Position numbers and translations under genes: made by a program
The notes under the pieces: model-generated
What the model saw: only the letters and a program-made list of their open reading frames with translations
What the model was told of the DNA's origin: nothing
The model's database searches: none
DNA from: Amycolatopsis lurida
GTDB lineage: Bacteria > Actinomycetota > Actinomycetes > Mycobacteriales > Pseudonocardiaceae
Assembly: GCF_900105055.1 (NCBI RefSeq)
Contig: NZ_FNTA01000004.1
Coordinates: forward strand, 1,426,001 to 1,490,000
Length of the DNA stretch: 64,000 nucleotides
Direction of reading: 5' to 3'
In this document: positions 1-7,931 of the stretch, one piece after another
Position numbering within the stretch: the first letter of the stretch is position 1
How the letters are laid out: the number at the start of each line of letters is the position of its first letter

Positions 1-121
1 GTCTGAGCGTATCGCACCGTCCCGACAGCACCTCCACGAATTCCATTCGCCGAGTCATGGGGCCATCGGCCAGTCGGTTGTAGATCATCTGAGCATCATC
101 ACCACCATCCGAATACCCCAT
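1..121 (-). CDS. Possible 5' part of an unidentified protein (runs off the window)
   Basis: A minus-strand frame stays open from an ATG at 121 to the window edge, about 40 codons, beginning MGYSDGGDDAQMIYNRL. It lies 84 bp downstream of the lasso transporter and in the same direction, so it could be a trailing gene of that cluster. There is no convincing ribosome binding site, and GC at third codon positions is lower than in the neighbours. No family is recognised. A later ATG at 88 is an alternative start. Confidence 0.3.
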   Translation of the reverse strand, partial: MGYSDGGDDAQMIYNRLADGPMTRRMEFVEVLSGRCDTLR

Positions 122-205
122 CCGACATTCCCAGCGACCTATTCTCAAGAGCACTCGGAGGATGCGACAGGGCCATCCGGGGGATGAGATGTCCACAATC
201 GGGGA

Positions 206-1972
206 TTATCCGGCGGAAGCCGCTTCGGCAGGCCGGCTTCCGGTGGACCGGTCCTCGGACAACTGATTCTCGACGAGCCGCCGGTACAACGGGCAGGACA
301 CGGTGAGCTCGTCGTGCGTGCCGTCTCCGGCGATCCTGCCCTCGTCGAGCACCAGTATCCGGCCGGCCCGGCGGACGGTGGCCAGCCGGTGCGCGATGAT
401 CAGCAGCGCGCATTCACGTCCGGCCCGCTCCAGCGCCATGGTCAGCGCGAACTCGTTGATCTGGTCGAGATGCGCACTCGGCTCGTCGAGAAGCAGCAGG
501 TCAGGCCGCGTGAGCAGGGCGCGGGCGATGGCGACCCGCTGCCGCTCTCCGCCGGAGAGCATGTTCCCGCGTTCACCGACCTGGGTGTCGAGCCCGTCGG
601 GCAGGCCGGCGACGAGCCCGGCGAGATTGACCGTTTCCAGCACCCGCGCGAGGTCCTCCGCATCGGCGTCCGGCGCCGCGTACAGAAGGTTTTCCCGCAG
701 GGTGCCGTGCAGGATGGGCACGTTCTGGTCAACCAGTGCCAGCCGGGAACGACAGTCGGAAAGTGACATTCCGTTCAGGTCGGCGCCATTCAGCAGTACC
801 GTTCCGGAAAAGGGCTGATAAAAACGCTCGGCCAGTGAGAAAACTGTCGACTTTCCCGCCCCCGACTTTCCGACCAACGCCACGCTCGTCCGCGGTTCGA
901 CCCGGAACGAAACGCCGTCCAGCACCGTCCTTTTCCCGTAGGAGAATCGGACCTCGCGAAATTCCAGCACCGGCGCGGACCGCACGGGGAGTATCGGCGA
1001 GCGGGGCACCGTGTCGCTTTCGACGGGCAAGAGAGACGCCTCGTGCACCCGCTGCAGCGCGCCCATGCCGCGCTGGACGAGGCCGATTCCCTGGAGCAGG
1101 GAGATGAGCGGCACCACCAGGTAGGTCGCGTACAACAGGAACGCCACCAGCTCGCCCAGCGAGGTCGCGTTCGCCGCCACCCGCGCCCCGCCGATGAGCA
1201 GCACCAGCAGAAGCGAGCCGCGGATGGCCAGTTCGACGGCCGGGGTCATCACCGAGGTCAGCTTCGCCGCCTGCACCCCCGCGGCGAAGGCCGACTCCGC
1301 CCGCTCGCCGATCCGCCGCTCCTCTCGCGGCTCCGCCCGGTTCGCGCGCACCATCCGGATCGCGCCCAGCGCGCGTTCGAGGTCCGCGGCCATCTCGCCA
1401 ACGCCGCGTTGCGTGCGCTCGCCCGCCTCGCGGAGCCTGCCGAGCAACGCCGCCACCACGACGGCGGCGACCGACACGGTCGCCGCCACCAGGCCGAACA
1501 GCACCGGGTCGAGCAGCAGCATCAGCACCGCAGTGCCCAGTCCCGTCAACCCGCCCGCGACGAGCTGCACCGACGCGGTCGACACCACGTCGCGCAGCAC
1601 GGTGGTGTCGACGCTGAGCCGGGAGATCAGGTCGCCGAGCCGATGGTCCTCGTAGGCGGGCATCCGCAGCCGCAGCAGGCGCGCGATCAGCCGCTTGCGC
1701 ACGCTGAGCACCACGCGTTCCCCCGACCGCTCCAGCATGAACAAGCCGAGCCCGTCCACGGCGGCCTGGACGAGGAAAAGCCCGGCTATGCCCGCGATGA
1801 ACCACCAGGAGAGCGGCCGCGTGCCCACCGAGTCGATCCCGTGCCGGACCAGCAGCGGCTGGAGCATCCCCAGCCCGGACGCCGCCACGGTGAGCACGAT
1901 GGCCAGCGTCAGCACCCTCCGGTGGCCCGCGGTCAGCCGCAGCAGATCCCGGAAGCCCGCCCGATCGCTCAT
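206..1972 (-). CDS. Lasso peptide ABC exporter (D protein)
   Basis: 588-residue ABC half-transporter, with an N-terminal transmembrane domain of about six helices fused to a C-terminal ATPase. The ATPase has Walker A (VALVGKSGAGKST), the signature LSGGERQR and Walker B (LLLLDEPSAHLD). There is no N-terminal C39 peptidase domain, as expected when a separate B2 protease removes the leader. The chosen ATG overlaps the stop of the B2 gene (ATGA), so the two are translationally coupled; a longer upstream reading is only an overlap with that gene. By family knowledge, D proteins export the mature lasso peptide and often give self-immunity. Last recognised gene of the five-gene cluster. Confidence 0.93.
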   Translation of the reverse strand: MSDRAGFRDLLRLTAGHRRVLTLAIVLTVAASGLGMLQPLLVRHGIDSVGTRPLSWWFIAGIAGLFLVQAAVDGLGLFMLERSGERVVLSVRKRLIARLLRLRMPAYEDHRLGDLISRLSVDTTVLRDVVSTASVQLVAGGLTGLGTAVLMLLLDPVLFGLVAATVSVAAVVVAALLGRLREAGERTQRGVGEMAADLERALGAIRMVRANRAEPREERRIGERAESAFAAGVQAAKLTSVMTPAVELAIRGSLLLVLLIGGARVAANATSLGELVAFLLYATYLVVPLISLLQGIGLVQRGMGALQRVHEASLLPVESDTVPRSPILPVRSAPVLEFREVRFSYGKRTVLDGVSFRVEPRTSVALVGKSGAGKSTVFSLAERFYQPFSGTVLLNGADLNGMSLSDCRSRLALVDQNVPILHGTLRENLLYAAPDADAEDLARVLETVNLAGLVAGLPDGLDTQVGERGNMLSGGERQRVAIARALLTRPDLLLLDEPSAHLDQINEFALTMALERAGRECALLIIAHRLATVRRAGRILVLDEGRIAGDGTHDELTVSCPLYRRLVENQLSEDRSTGSRPAEAASAG

Positions 1973-2400
1973 CGGACCCGATCCGGCGGCCCGACCGCGA
2001 CGAGCCTCGCGAAATACCCGGCGGAGACCCCTTCGCCGACCGGCTGCCCGTCCACCTCGACCCAGGCGTGCGCGCCGAACGGCGGCCGCGCCCGGACGCC
2101 GACGCACCACGTCGGCCAAACACCACGCAGCCTGCACAGCAGCGCCACCGCCAACGACCTTGGCAGACAGCCCTTCGGGCCGAGACAGGCCAGGCTGACC
2201 GCGAGTACCGCCTCCCTCGCGGCCTCCGCCTGCTCACAGGTGGCGGGCCGGGCGCCGCGGCGGAGTACGCCGAAGACCACCCGGATCCGCTGGGGCGGCA
2301 GCATCGCGATCAGCCTGGCCACGGCGACCGCCAGCCGCGCGGCGAGCCGCCGCGCGAACGGCAGTGACCGCGACCTGCTGAGCGCGCTCGGGGTGGTCAC
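1969..2400 (-). CDS. Lasso peptide maturation protease (B2, transglutaminase-like)
   Basis: 143-residue protein of the lasso B2 family, a cysteine protease that removes the leader from the precursor. The Cys-His-Asp triad is visible as Cys78 in GCLPRS, His111 in AHAWVEVDG and Asp117. It is a stand-alone B2, since the leader-binding part is encoded separately just upstream, the usual split in Actinobacteria. Start and stop overlap the B1 and transporter genes by 4 bp each, indicating one operon. The presence of all three catalytic residues suggests an active enzyme. Confidence 0.93.
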   Translation of the reverse strand: MTTPSALSRSRSLPFARRLAARLAVAVARLIAMLPPQRIRVVFGVLRRGARPATCEQAEAAREAVLAVSLACLGPKGCLPRSLAVALLCRLRGVWPTWCVGVRARPPFGAHAWVEVDGQPVGEGVSAGYFARLVAVGPPDRVR

Positions 2401-2654
2401 GGCGTCACCAGGCCAGCCGCGCGCAGACCCTCCACCAGCGCGGTCACGTCCTGCTCGGCACGCTCACGCGAAACGTCGTACTCCTCGATGAGCGCGCCGG
2501 CCGCTTCTTCGCTGTCACCGCCTTCCAGCAGCGTCCGCACGACGATCCGGCCGCTCGGGTTGAGCTGGAAATACCGGCCCTTGCGCTCGTCGAGCAGCAC
2601 TGACCCGTAGTCTGTGTCCACAATGGACACGTTGGGACGGAACGCGAGGCTCAT
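2397..2654 (-). CDS. Lasso peptide leader-binding protein (B1, PqqD-like RRE)
   Basis: 85-residue RiPP recognition element of the PqqD fold. It binds the leader peptide, probably through the YxxP motif of the precursor, and hands it to B2 and the cyclase. The N-terminal part (SIVDTDYGSVLLDERKGRYF, then QLNPSGRIVVRTL) is the typical beta-rich leader-binding region, followed by helices. The ATG at 2654 is chosen because it overlaps the stop of the cyclase gene (ATGA); the longer upstream reading lies inside the cyclase frame. Assignment rests on length, sequence character and position between C and B2. Confidence 0.92.
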   Translation of the reverse strand: MSLAFRPNVSIVDTDYGSVLLDERKGRYFQLNPSGRIVVRTLLEGGDSEEAAGALIEEYDVSRERAEQDVTALVEGLRAAGLVTP

Positions 2655-4495
2655 TTCTCCTCCAGAGAGAGCAAGGGCTTCGAGAGCGTGCGCAGCCATA
2701 CCTCGCAGCCGATGGTCGGATACAGGATGCCGTCGCGAAGCTCCGGCGTTTCGGGACGCGATGCCAAGGCGCCCAAGCGATTCCGGTCGACGAGGCCGAG
2801 CTCGGCCAGCCGCGAGTCCGCCCACAGCTCACGCAGGTCGCCCCGGCTGGCCCGCAGGCCCGCCGCGGCGTCCATCGACGCCTGCGCCTTGCTGGTGCGG
2901 GCCAGGCATTCGCCGGGAACCACGCCGCGCATGGCTTCGGTGAGCACCGGTTTGTACGCCCACGGCGTCACCCGGTCGTCCGGCCGGATCGACAGGCAGG
3001 CCTCGATCACCCGGTCGTCGAGGAAGGGCGACTGGATCGGCAGCCCGGCCCGCGCGCTCATCTGCTCCCATTGCCGGATGATCCGCGTGCAGGACAGGAT
3101 CTGCTCAAGGTCCGCGTGCTCGCCCCTGGTCCTGCCGAGCGGCTCCGCGGTGAGCGCCGCGTCGCGGATCTCCGCGCTCGCCAGCTCTTTCGCCTCCGGC
3201 GTCGCCCAGTCGAACAAGCGGGGCGGAGTACTCCAGCCCAGCGCAGCGGTCACCGGTGCGGTCTTCGCCGCTCGGACGTCGGCCGCGGTGTCCGAGAGCC
3301 ACCGGCGGTACGAACGGGAATCCGCGAGCGCGCGGACCATGCCACCGAGCGGCCAGGTGAACAGCGCGCGGAAACCCCGGAGCGCGCCCAGTGCGAACAA
3401 CGGGCGTCGCCGCAGAATCGTGTGATAGTGCGCTTCCGAGCACCAAGCGACGTGATCGCCGCCGATGCCGGTCAGCCGGACCCGGCTGCCCTTGGCCGCC
3501 AGCGGCGCCAGATCGCTGAGCAGCCTGGCCCTGTCCATCATCCCGATGGTCGGTTCGTCGAGCGGATCGTCGATTTCGAGCAGACCCGCATAGACCAGCG
3601 GAGACGCGGCGACGTCCCACACCACATGCTCGACCTCGGGCAGATGCGCCGCCGCGCGCGCCGCCCAGGCGAGGTCGTCGTCGGCCGGGTCGAGGCCCGG
3701 CCAGGTGCTCGCCACGATCTTCGCGTCGCCGCGTGCGGCGAGGAAGGTCACCGAGGTCGAGTCCAGGCCACCGGAAAGATCGCAGGCGACCACGCCACCG
3801 GCGGCCGTGCGCGCGTCCACCGCGGCGGTGAGCGCTTCCCGCACCAGCGGCGCGCCTTCCGCGAGCGAGCGTTCCGGGCGCGGCGGATCCCACCACCGCA
3901 CCGTGCGGGCGGCGAGGCCGTCCGGCGCGAGCATCAGCGCGCTGCCCGGCTCCACCCCGTGCACCCCACGCCACATCGGCTTGTGCAGCAACGGATGCGG
4001 GACCGGGAACAGCAGCCGGACCGCGAGCGTCCGCTCGTCGATGTCCGCGCCGGCCGCGTGGGCGAGGATGTCCGCGCGGTCGGCCGCGATCACCACGCCG
4101 CCGATCCTGGTGTGGTGGACCAGCCGCAGCCCGGACGCGGTGCCCTGCACCCGGCAGTGCCCGTCCACTGAGGCCACCAGGTGGAAACTGCCCGGCAGTT
4201 TCGCCGCCAGCGCGTCGAGTCCGCCGGGATCGCGCAGCCGCGCGGCCGCGGCGGTCAGCTCCTTCTCGGTGACCGGGCACCAGCCGATCACCGCCAGCCT
4301 GGTCCGCCCCGCCGAAGCCACGACGATCCCGTCATCCGGCCACCGGCCGGTCAGCCACGGCCGCCCCGACGCGTGGGCGAGCGTCCGGGACCCAGGTGCG
4401 TGCAACCGCGGGGCCACGGCGAGAGCGGCTTCGTGGTCGGGAAAGACCGCGAAGTACTCCTCGCCGTGACCCAGCGTGTCAGTGACTTGACGCAT
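2651..4495 (-). CDS. Lasso peptide cyclase (C, asparagine synthetase-like)
   Basis: 614-residue asparagine synthetase homologue. In lasso clusters this enzyme adenylates an Asp or Glu side chain of the core and forms the isopeptide ring with the N-terminal amine. The ATP-pyrophosphatase motif SGGLDS is at residues 241-246, with further conserved segments GIGGDHV and SPFLDDRVIEACL. The N-terminal third is a degenerate glutaminase-like domain without the N-terminal catalytic Cys, which is typical of lasso cyclases. It starts 21 nt after the precursor stop; no clear ribosome binding site is visible, so coupling to the precursor gene is likely. Confidence 0.94.
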   Translation of the reverse strand: MRQVTDTLGHGEEYFAVFPDHEAALAVAPRLHAPGSRTLAHASGRPWLTGRWPDDGIVVASAGRTRLAVIGWCPVTEKELTAAAARLRDPGGLDALAAKLPGSFHLVASVDGHCRVQGTASGLRLVHHTRIGGVVIAADRADILAHAAGADIDERTLAVRLLFPVPHPLLHKPMWRGVHGVEPGSALMLAPDGLAARTVRWWDPPRPERSLAEGAPLVREALTAAVDARTAAGGVVACDLSGGLDSTSVTFLAARGDAKIVASTWPGLDPADDDLAWAARAAAHLPEVEHVVWDVAASPLVYAGLLEIDDPLDEPTIGMMDRARLLSDLAPLAAKGSRVRLTGIGGDHVAWCSEAHYHTILRRRPLFALGALRGFRALFTWPLGGMVRALADSRSYRRWLSDTAADVRAAKTAPVTAALGWSTPPRLFDWATPEAKELASAEIRDAALTAEPLGRTRGEHADLEQILSCTRIIRQWEQMSARAGLPIQSPFLDDRVIEACLSIRPDDRVTPWAYKPVLTEAMRGVVPGECLARTSKAQASMDAAAGLRASRGDLRELWADSRLAELGLVDRNRLGALASRPETPELRDGILYPTIGCEVWLRTLSKPLLSLEEK

Positions 4496-4516
4496 CGACG
4501 CAGACGGTCAGCGCGT

Positions 4517-4624
4517 TCAGTTCTTGCTGAAGATCAGCCGGTCGTTGCCGTGCCTGGCGAGCAGGCCGGTGACCTCTTCGAACTCGCCGGCGTCGATCAA
4601 CATGGGGGTCTCGTATTCCTTCAT
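4517..4624 (-). CDS. Lasso peptide precursor (A), citrulassin-like
   Basis: 35-residue precursor, too short for ordinary gene finding. The leader carries Y4xxP7 and L9 with G13, the usual B1-binding pattern, and Thr19 is penultimate in the leader (VTG). Cleavage after Gly20 leaves the 15-residue core LLARHGNDRLIFSKN. Asp8 of the core is placed to form an 8-residue macrolactam with Leu1. The GNDRL and SKN blocks match citrulassins; citrulassin A as I recall it (LLGLAGNDRLVLSKN) agrees at 10 of 15 positions. In that family Arg9 can be converted to citrulline by a deiminase encoded elsewhere. ATG at 4624 is preceded by AAAGGTGAG. Confidence 0.93.
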   Translation of the reverse strand: MKEYETPMLIDAGEFEEVTGLLARHGNDRLIFSKN

Positions 4625-4847
4625 GGCACTCACCTTTCGTCGTTCTTCCTTCGGTTCGGGCGTGCACGCGCCATCACCGAACGTAACAAGGGGCTCGCCG
4701 GTTCCACAGCGAACGAAGCTTCCGGAACCGGCAATTGCCACAAGCGGCACTCAAGGTGCGAACGAGGAGCCCCGGGACCGATCCCAGGGTCGGCACCGGT
4801 GATCTTCCCGATGTCCCGGCACCGGCCCGCTCCCTACGTTCGGTGCC
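4625..4847. promoter_or_regulatory. Divergent promoter region, lasso operon and secreted hydrolase
   Basis: 223-bp intergenic region between the lasso precursor (minus) and a secreted hydrolase (plus). On the plus strand TACGTT (4835-4840) is a good -10 box only 7 nt before the ATG at 4848, and no ribosome binding site is present, so the hydrolase mRNA is probably leaderless. For the lasso operon the ribosome binding site is clear, but I cannot assign its promoter with confidence. No operator-like palindrome stands out. Confidence 0.5.
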
Positions 4848-5945
4848 ATGAAACGAATCACGCGCCGGATCGGCGTACTCGCCACCGCGCTCGCCCTGCC
4901 CGCCGCCCTCCTCGCGCCGTCCGCGTCGGCGGCGCCCGTCCGCCTGAGCCTTCCCGTGCCGACCGGCCCTCACGCGGTCGGCGTCACGGACCTCCACCTG
5001 ATCGACCACTCCCGCCAGGACCCGTGGGTTCCCGGCGCGGCAAGGGAATTGATGGTCACCGTGCGGTACCCGGCACTGCCGAGCGGAAAGCCGAAAGCGC
5101 CGTACATGGCGCCGGGTGTGGCGAAGGTGGTGGCCGAGGGCGACGCCGTCAAGCTGGGCATGGCGGCTGATCGGCTCGACTACCGCTTCCCCACCCACTC
5201 CAGGACCGGCGCCCCCGCGGTCGGTGGCAAGCGGCCTGTCGTGCTGTATTCGCCCGGCGGCACCTTGTCTCGTTCGCACGGCACCACGCATCAGGAACAA
5301 CTGGCGAGCGAGGGCTACGTCGTCGTGGCCATCGACCACACCCACGAAGCGGAAGCGGTGGAGTTCCCCGGCGGCCGAGTCGCGAAGAAGGCCTTGCCGC
5401 CGTCGAGTATCGAGGTGTCGAAGCGCGTGATCGACACTCGCGTCCGTGACACGCGTTTCGTCCTCGACTCGCTCGGGCTGAGCCAGGCCGGCATGTTCGG
5501 CCACTCCGCCGGTGGGTTCACGGCGGGCGAGACGATGGTGGCCGACCGGCGTGTCGTCGCCGGGGCGAACCTGGACGGCAGCATGGCCCACTCGCAATCG
5601 CAGCGGATCTTCGGCCGCGTCGCCGACGAAGGACTGGACCGCCCGTTCCTGCTGATGAGCGCCGGTGACCACAGCGCCGCGTCGGACGCGTCCTGGCAGG
5701 AGTTCCTGAGCAACCAGCGTGGCTGGACGCGCGAAGTGCGGTTGCCGGACGGAGAGCACTTCAGTTTCACCGACTACCAGACGCTGTTGCCGCAATTGGG
5801 CAACGCCCCGGCCTCGTTCGTCGGCACCATCGATCCCGCGCGCAGCGTCGCTGAACAGCGCACCCTGCTCTCGGAGTTCTTCGGCAAGACGCTGCGTCAC
5901 CGAAGCAGTGACGTGACCAAGGTGTCCTTGAGCCAGGCTTCGTAG
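4848..5945 (+). CDS. Secreted alpha/beta hydrolase, PAF-acetylhydrolase-like
   Basis: 365 residues with an N-terminal signal peptide (basic start, hydrophobic core, ending near APSASA). The nucleophile elbow GHSAGG, the early strand VVLYSPGG with SRSHGTTHQEQ, and DGEHFSFTD near the end (likely catalytic His) fit the PAF-acetylhydrolase / chlorophyllase-like lipase group. It probably acts on esters outside the cell; the substrate is unknown. Its 3' end overlaps the convergent TetR gene by 49 bp, so the last ~16 residues are antisense to coding sequence. It is divergent from the lasso cluster and not obviously part of it. Confidence 0.8.
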   Translation: MKRITRRIGVLATALALPAALLAPSASAAPVRLSLPVPTGPHAVGVTDLHLIDHSRQDPWVPGAARELMVTVRYPALPSGKPKAPYMAPGVAKVVAEGDAVKLGMAADRLDYRFPTHSRTGAPAVGGKRPVVLYSPGGTLSRSHGTTHQEQLASEGYVVVAIDHTHEAEAVEFPGGRVAKKALPPSSIEVSKRVIDTRVRDTRFVLDSLGLSQAGMFGHSAGGFTAGETMVADRRVVAGANLDGSMAHSQSQRIFGRVADEGLDRPFLLMSAGDHSAASDASWQEFLSNQRGWTREVRLPDGEHFSFTDYQTLLPQLGNAPASFVGTIDPARSVAEQRTLLSEFFGKTLRHRSSDVTKVSLSQAS

Positions 5946-6502
5946 TCGTCGTGACTCCACCCGGCCTCGGCGACAAGGCTGGTGTGGACGTCGGCGCTCA
6001 TCAAGGCCACGGCGATGTCCGCGGCCCTGGGCACCACGGCGCGGCCGCTCTCGCGGACACGGCCGACGACCATCTCGATGCCGAGCCGGTTGCGCCGGGC
6101 ACCTTCCGCCTGTGTCGCGGCGATGTCCGGATCGACGGCGGCACCGGAGCTCAGCATCGCGACGATGTCGCCGCAGCGTTCCCGGACCTGGCGGGCGACC
6201 GTGGCCAGCAGGCCGAGCAGCGCGACCGGGTCCTCGGTCCGCTGCGCCTCGGCGACGAGGTCGGGGATCCCGGCCTCGTCGTCGAGGAGGTCGACGAGCC
6301 CGCCGAGGACACCGGCCTTCGAACCGAAGTGCGCGTAGACGGTCTGCGGGGACACCCCCGCCTCCTGGGCGATGAGGCGGATCGGCGTCCGCGCGTAGCC
6401 GCGCTCGGCGAAGAGACCGCGGGCCGCCGTCAGGATCGTGCGCAGCGTCAGCGCCTCACGACGGTCGCGCAACCGGACGATGCCGGGAAGGTCCGCGGGC
6501 AT
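5897..6502 (-). CDS. TetR family regulator
   Basis: 201-residue TetR-type repressor. The N-terminal helix-turn-helix is clear (ILTAARGLFAERGYARTPIRLI, then AGVSPQTVYAHFGSKAGVL), followed by a ligand-binding domain with no recognised ligand. ATG at 6502 has GAGGAG 5 nt upstream. It is divergent from a SnoaL-like gene, and two GGAAC-centred repeats lie between them, so it probably represses itself and that gene. Confidence 0.9.
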   Translation of the reverse strand: MPADLPGIVRLRDRREALTLRTILTAARGLFAERGYARTPIRLIAQEAGVSPQTVYAHFGSKAGVLGGLVDLLDDEAGIPDLVAEAQRTEDPVALLGLLATVARQVRERCGDIVAMLSSGAAVDPDIAATQAEGARRNRLGIEMVVGRVRESGRAVVPRAADIAVALMSADVHTSLVAEAGWSHDDYEAWLKDTLVTSLLR

Positions 6503-6520
6503 ATACGCTCCTCGAAAGTT

Positions 6521-6554
6521 GGAACGTTGTTCTAAGTAATGGAACTTTGTTATA
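6521..6554. promoter_or_regulatory. Tandem operator candidate between TetR and SnoaL-like genes
   Basis: Two related units, GGAACGTTGTTCTA (6521-6534) and GGAACTTTGTTATA (6541-6554), are exactly 20 bp apart. The first contains the inverted repeat GAAC-GTT-GTTC; the second is a degraded copy. The spacing of two helical turns places both on the same DNA face. Likely binding sites for the divergent TetR protein. Confidence 0.55.
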
Positions 6555-6565
6555 GGAGGATAGCG

Positions 6566-6991
6566 ATGACCACCGAGGAGATCATCACCGCACTGGAACG
6601 CGCCTGGAACGCGGGCGACGGCGAGGCGTGGGCCGCGAACTTCGCCGAGGACGCGGATTTCGTCGACGTCGTCGGCCGCATCCAGCGCGGCCGCGCGACG
6701 ATCGCGCGCGAGAGCCAGAACATCTTCGACACCATCTACCGGGGCAGCACGCTGCGGATCCGCCAGGTGTCGAGCCGTCCGCTCGGCGGCGGGTTCGATC
6801 TCGTGCACACCGCCACCCTGCTGACCATCCCCGCCGGTCCCCTGGCCGGGGAAGCGCGGGCGGTGCAGACGAAACTGGTCCACGACGGGCGGATCGTCGC
6901 GTTCCACAACACGATCCGGGGCGATATCGCGGCGTTCACCGGCCACGACGCGGACCTCGCGGCCCGCTCGCCCCAGGAGTGGGATTCCTGA
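6566..6991 (+). CDS. SnoaL-like / SgcJ-EcaC family protein
   Basis: 141-residue NTF2-fold protein resembling the SgcJ/EcaC family, often annotated as an oxidoreductase although the reaction is usually unknown. Visible family features are ALERAWNAGDGEAWAANFAEDADFVDVVG and the repeated short strands after it. ATG at 6566 is preceded by a near-perfect AGGAGGA at 6554-6560; an upstream in-frame ATG at 6539 has no such site and lies in the operator. Probably controlled by the divergent TetR gene. Confidence 0.8.
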   Translation: MTTEEIITALERAWNAGDGEAWAANFAEDADFVDVVGRIQRGRATIARESQNIFDTIYRGSTLRIRQVSSRPLGGGFDLVHTATLLTIPAGPLAGEARAVQTKLVHDGRIVAFHNTIRGDIAAFTGHDADLAARSPQEWDS

Positions 6992-7019
6992 CCGGCGCCG
7001 TTCCCGGCAGACTCACGCT

Positions 7020-7931
7020 GTGACGCGACTGAGGAAGCACTGGCTCTGGCCGCTCGTGATCAGCGTGCTCGCGCTCGGCGCCTTCGCCGGGCTCGGCCTG
7101 CTGACCCGGGCGGTGCTCGGCTCGCGAGGCAACCGGGCGCTGGCGGACACCGGCGAGTTCGGGGTGTGGTCGATACTGGTCGGGGCGTCGGCGGTGCTGT
7201 TCGCGTTCCTGTTCGCGCACTCGGTCCACCTGACGGCCTGGCGCCGTCTGGCCGGTGTCTCGCTGTGGAAACCGGCGGTGGCCTACGGGATCTTCGCGGT
7301 GGTCCTGTTCGCGTTCCAGTGGAGGACCGGCTCACCGATCGAAAACCTCAGGCCCACGACGGCGATCGGGGTGTCGCGGACCCTGCTCGCCCTCGGCCTG
7401 GTCGCGGCGGCACCCGCGGTCTTGGGCCTGTGGCTCAACCACGCCCGGTTGCGCCGGATCTCGCGGGTGTTCGACGGCGAGGCCCGGGCGCAGGCTTCCG
7501 ATGTGCTCGGCGAACTCCTCGATTGCAAGCGCGCCAACGGGACCTGCCTCGCCGTCCTGGCGCTCATCGTGTCCACCGCGGTCATCGACGCCGGTGCCCA
7601 GCGCCGGGCGTTCCTGGCCACAGGCACGCCGAAGGAGGCTTTTCCGCCGGAGAGCGTGCTCCTCTACGGCGCGCTGTTCACCGCGATCTCGCTCCTGCTC
7701 TACGTCCCGGTGTTCCTCGCGTGGAAGACCCGGTGCCTGCGGCTGGTCGACGAGATCTACCCGCTGCCGCCCGACGCCCGGCCCGGCGAGGACTGGGTCG
7801 CCGGACGCGCCCGCCTGACTCAGCTTCTCGGCACCGACACCACGGTGGGCAAGACCGTCACGGCGGCCTTCGGCATCCTCGCGCCGCTCGCGGTGAGCGT
7901 CCTCAGCGTGGCACTGCCCGGGCTCAAGTAG
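7020..7931 (+). CDS. Hypothetical integral membrane protein
   Basis: 303 residues with about six or seven hydrophobic segments, the first near residues 8-30 and the last at the C-terminus. GTG start at 7020, 28 bp after the SnoaL-like gene, so it may be co-transcribed. No family was recognised; a central loop contains GEARAQASDVLGELLDCKR. The end overlaps the convergent acetyltransferase gene by 8 bp. Confidence 0.75.
   Translation: MTRLRKHWLWPLVISVLALGAFAGLGLLTRAVLGSRGNRALADTGEFGVWSILVGASAVLFAFLFAHSVHLTAWRRLAGVSLWKPAVAYGIFAVVLFAFQWRTGSPIENLRPTTAIGVSRTLLALGLVAAAPAVLGLWLNHARLRRISRVFDGEARAQASDVLGELLDCKRANGTCLAVLALIVSTAVIDAGAQRRAFLATGTPKEAFPPESVLLYGALFTAISLLLYVPVFLAWKTRCLRLVDEIYPLPPDARPGEDWVAGRARLTQLLGTDTTVGKTVTAAFGILAPLAVSVLSVALPGLK

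Noticed and set aside
2..190. Plus-strand open frame at the left window edge
   Set aside because: It is open but gives a His/Ile/Pro-rich sequence with no family features; the minus-strand reading is somewhat more protein-like.
99..413. Minus-strand ORF overlapping the end of the lasso transporter
   Set aside because: Out-of-frame shadow of the transporter gene; Arg/Pro-rich composition and no ribosome binding site.
1043..2491. Long plus-strand ORF across the lasso genes
   Set aside because: Antisense shadow, very rich in His, Arg and Gln, as expected from the complement of GC-rich coding DNA. Many similar antisense ORFs (for example 8365-11049, 13211-15676, 39870-42599) were dropped for the same reason.
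5897..5945. Frameshift at the end of the secreted hydrolase
   Set aside because: The 49-bp overlap with TetR first suggested a shifted stop, but both C-termini read normally and the two genes can simply overlap.
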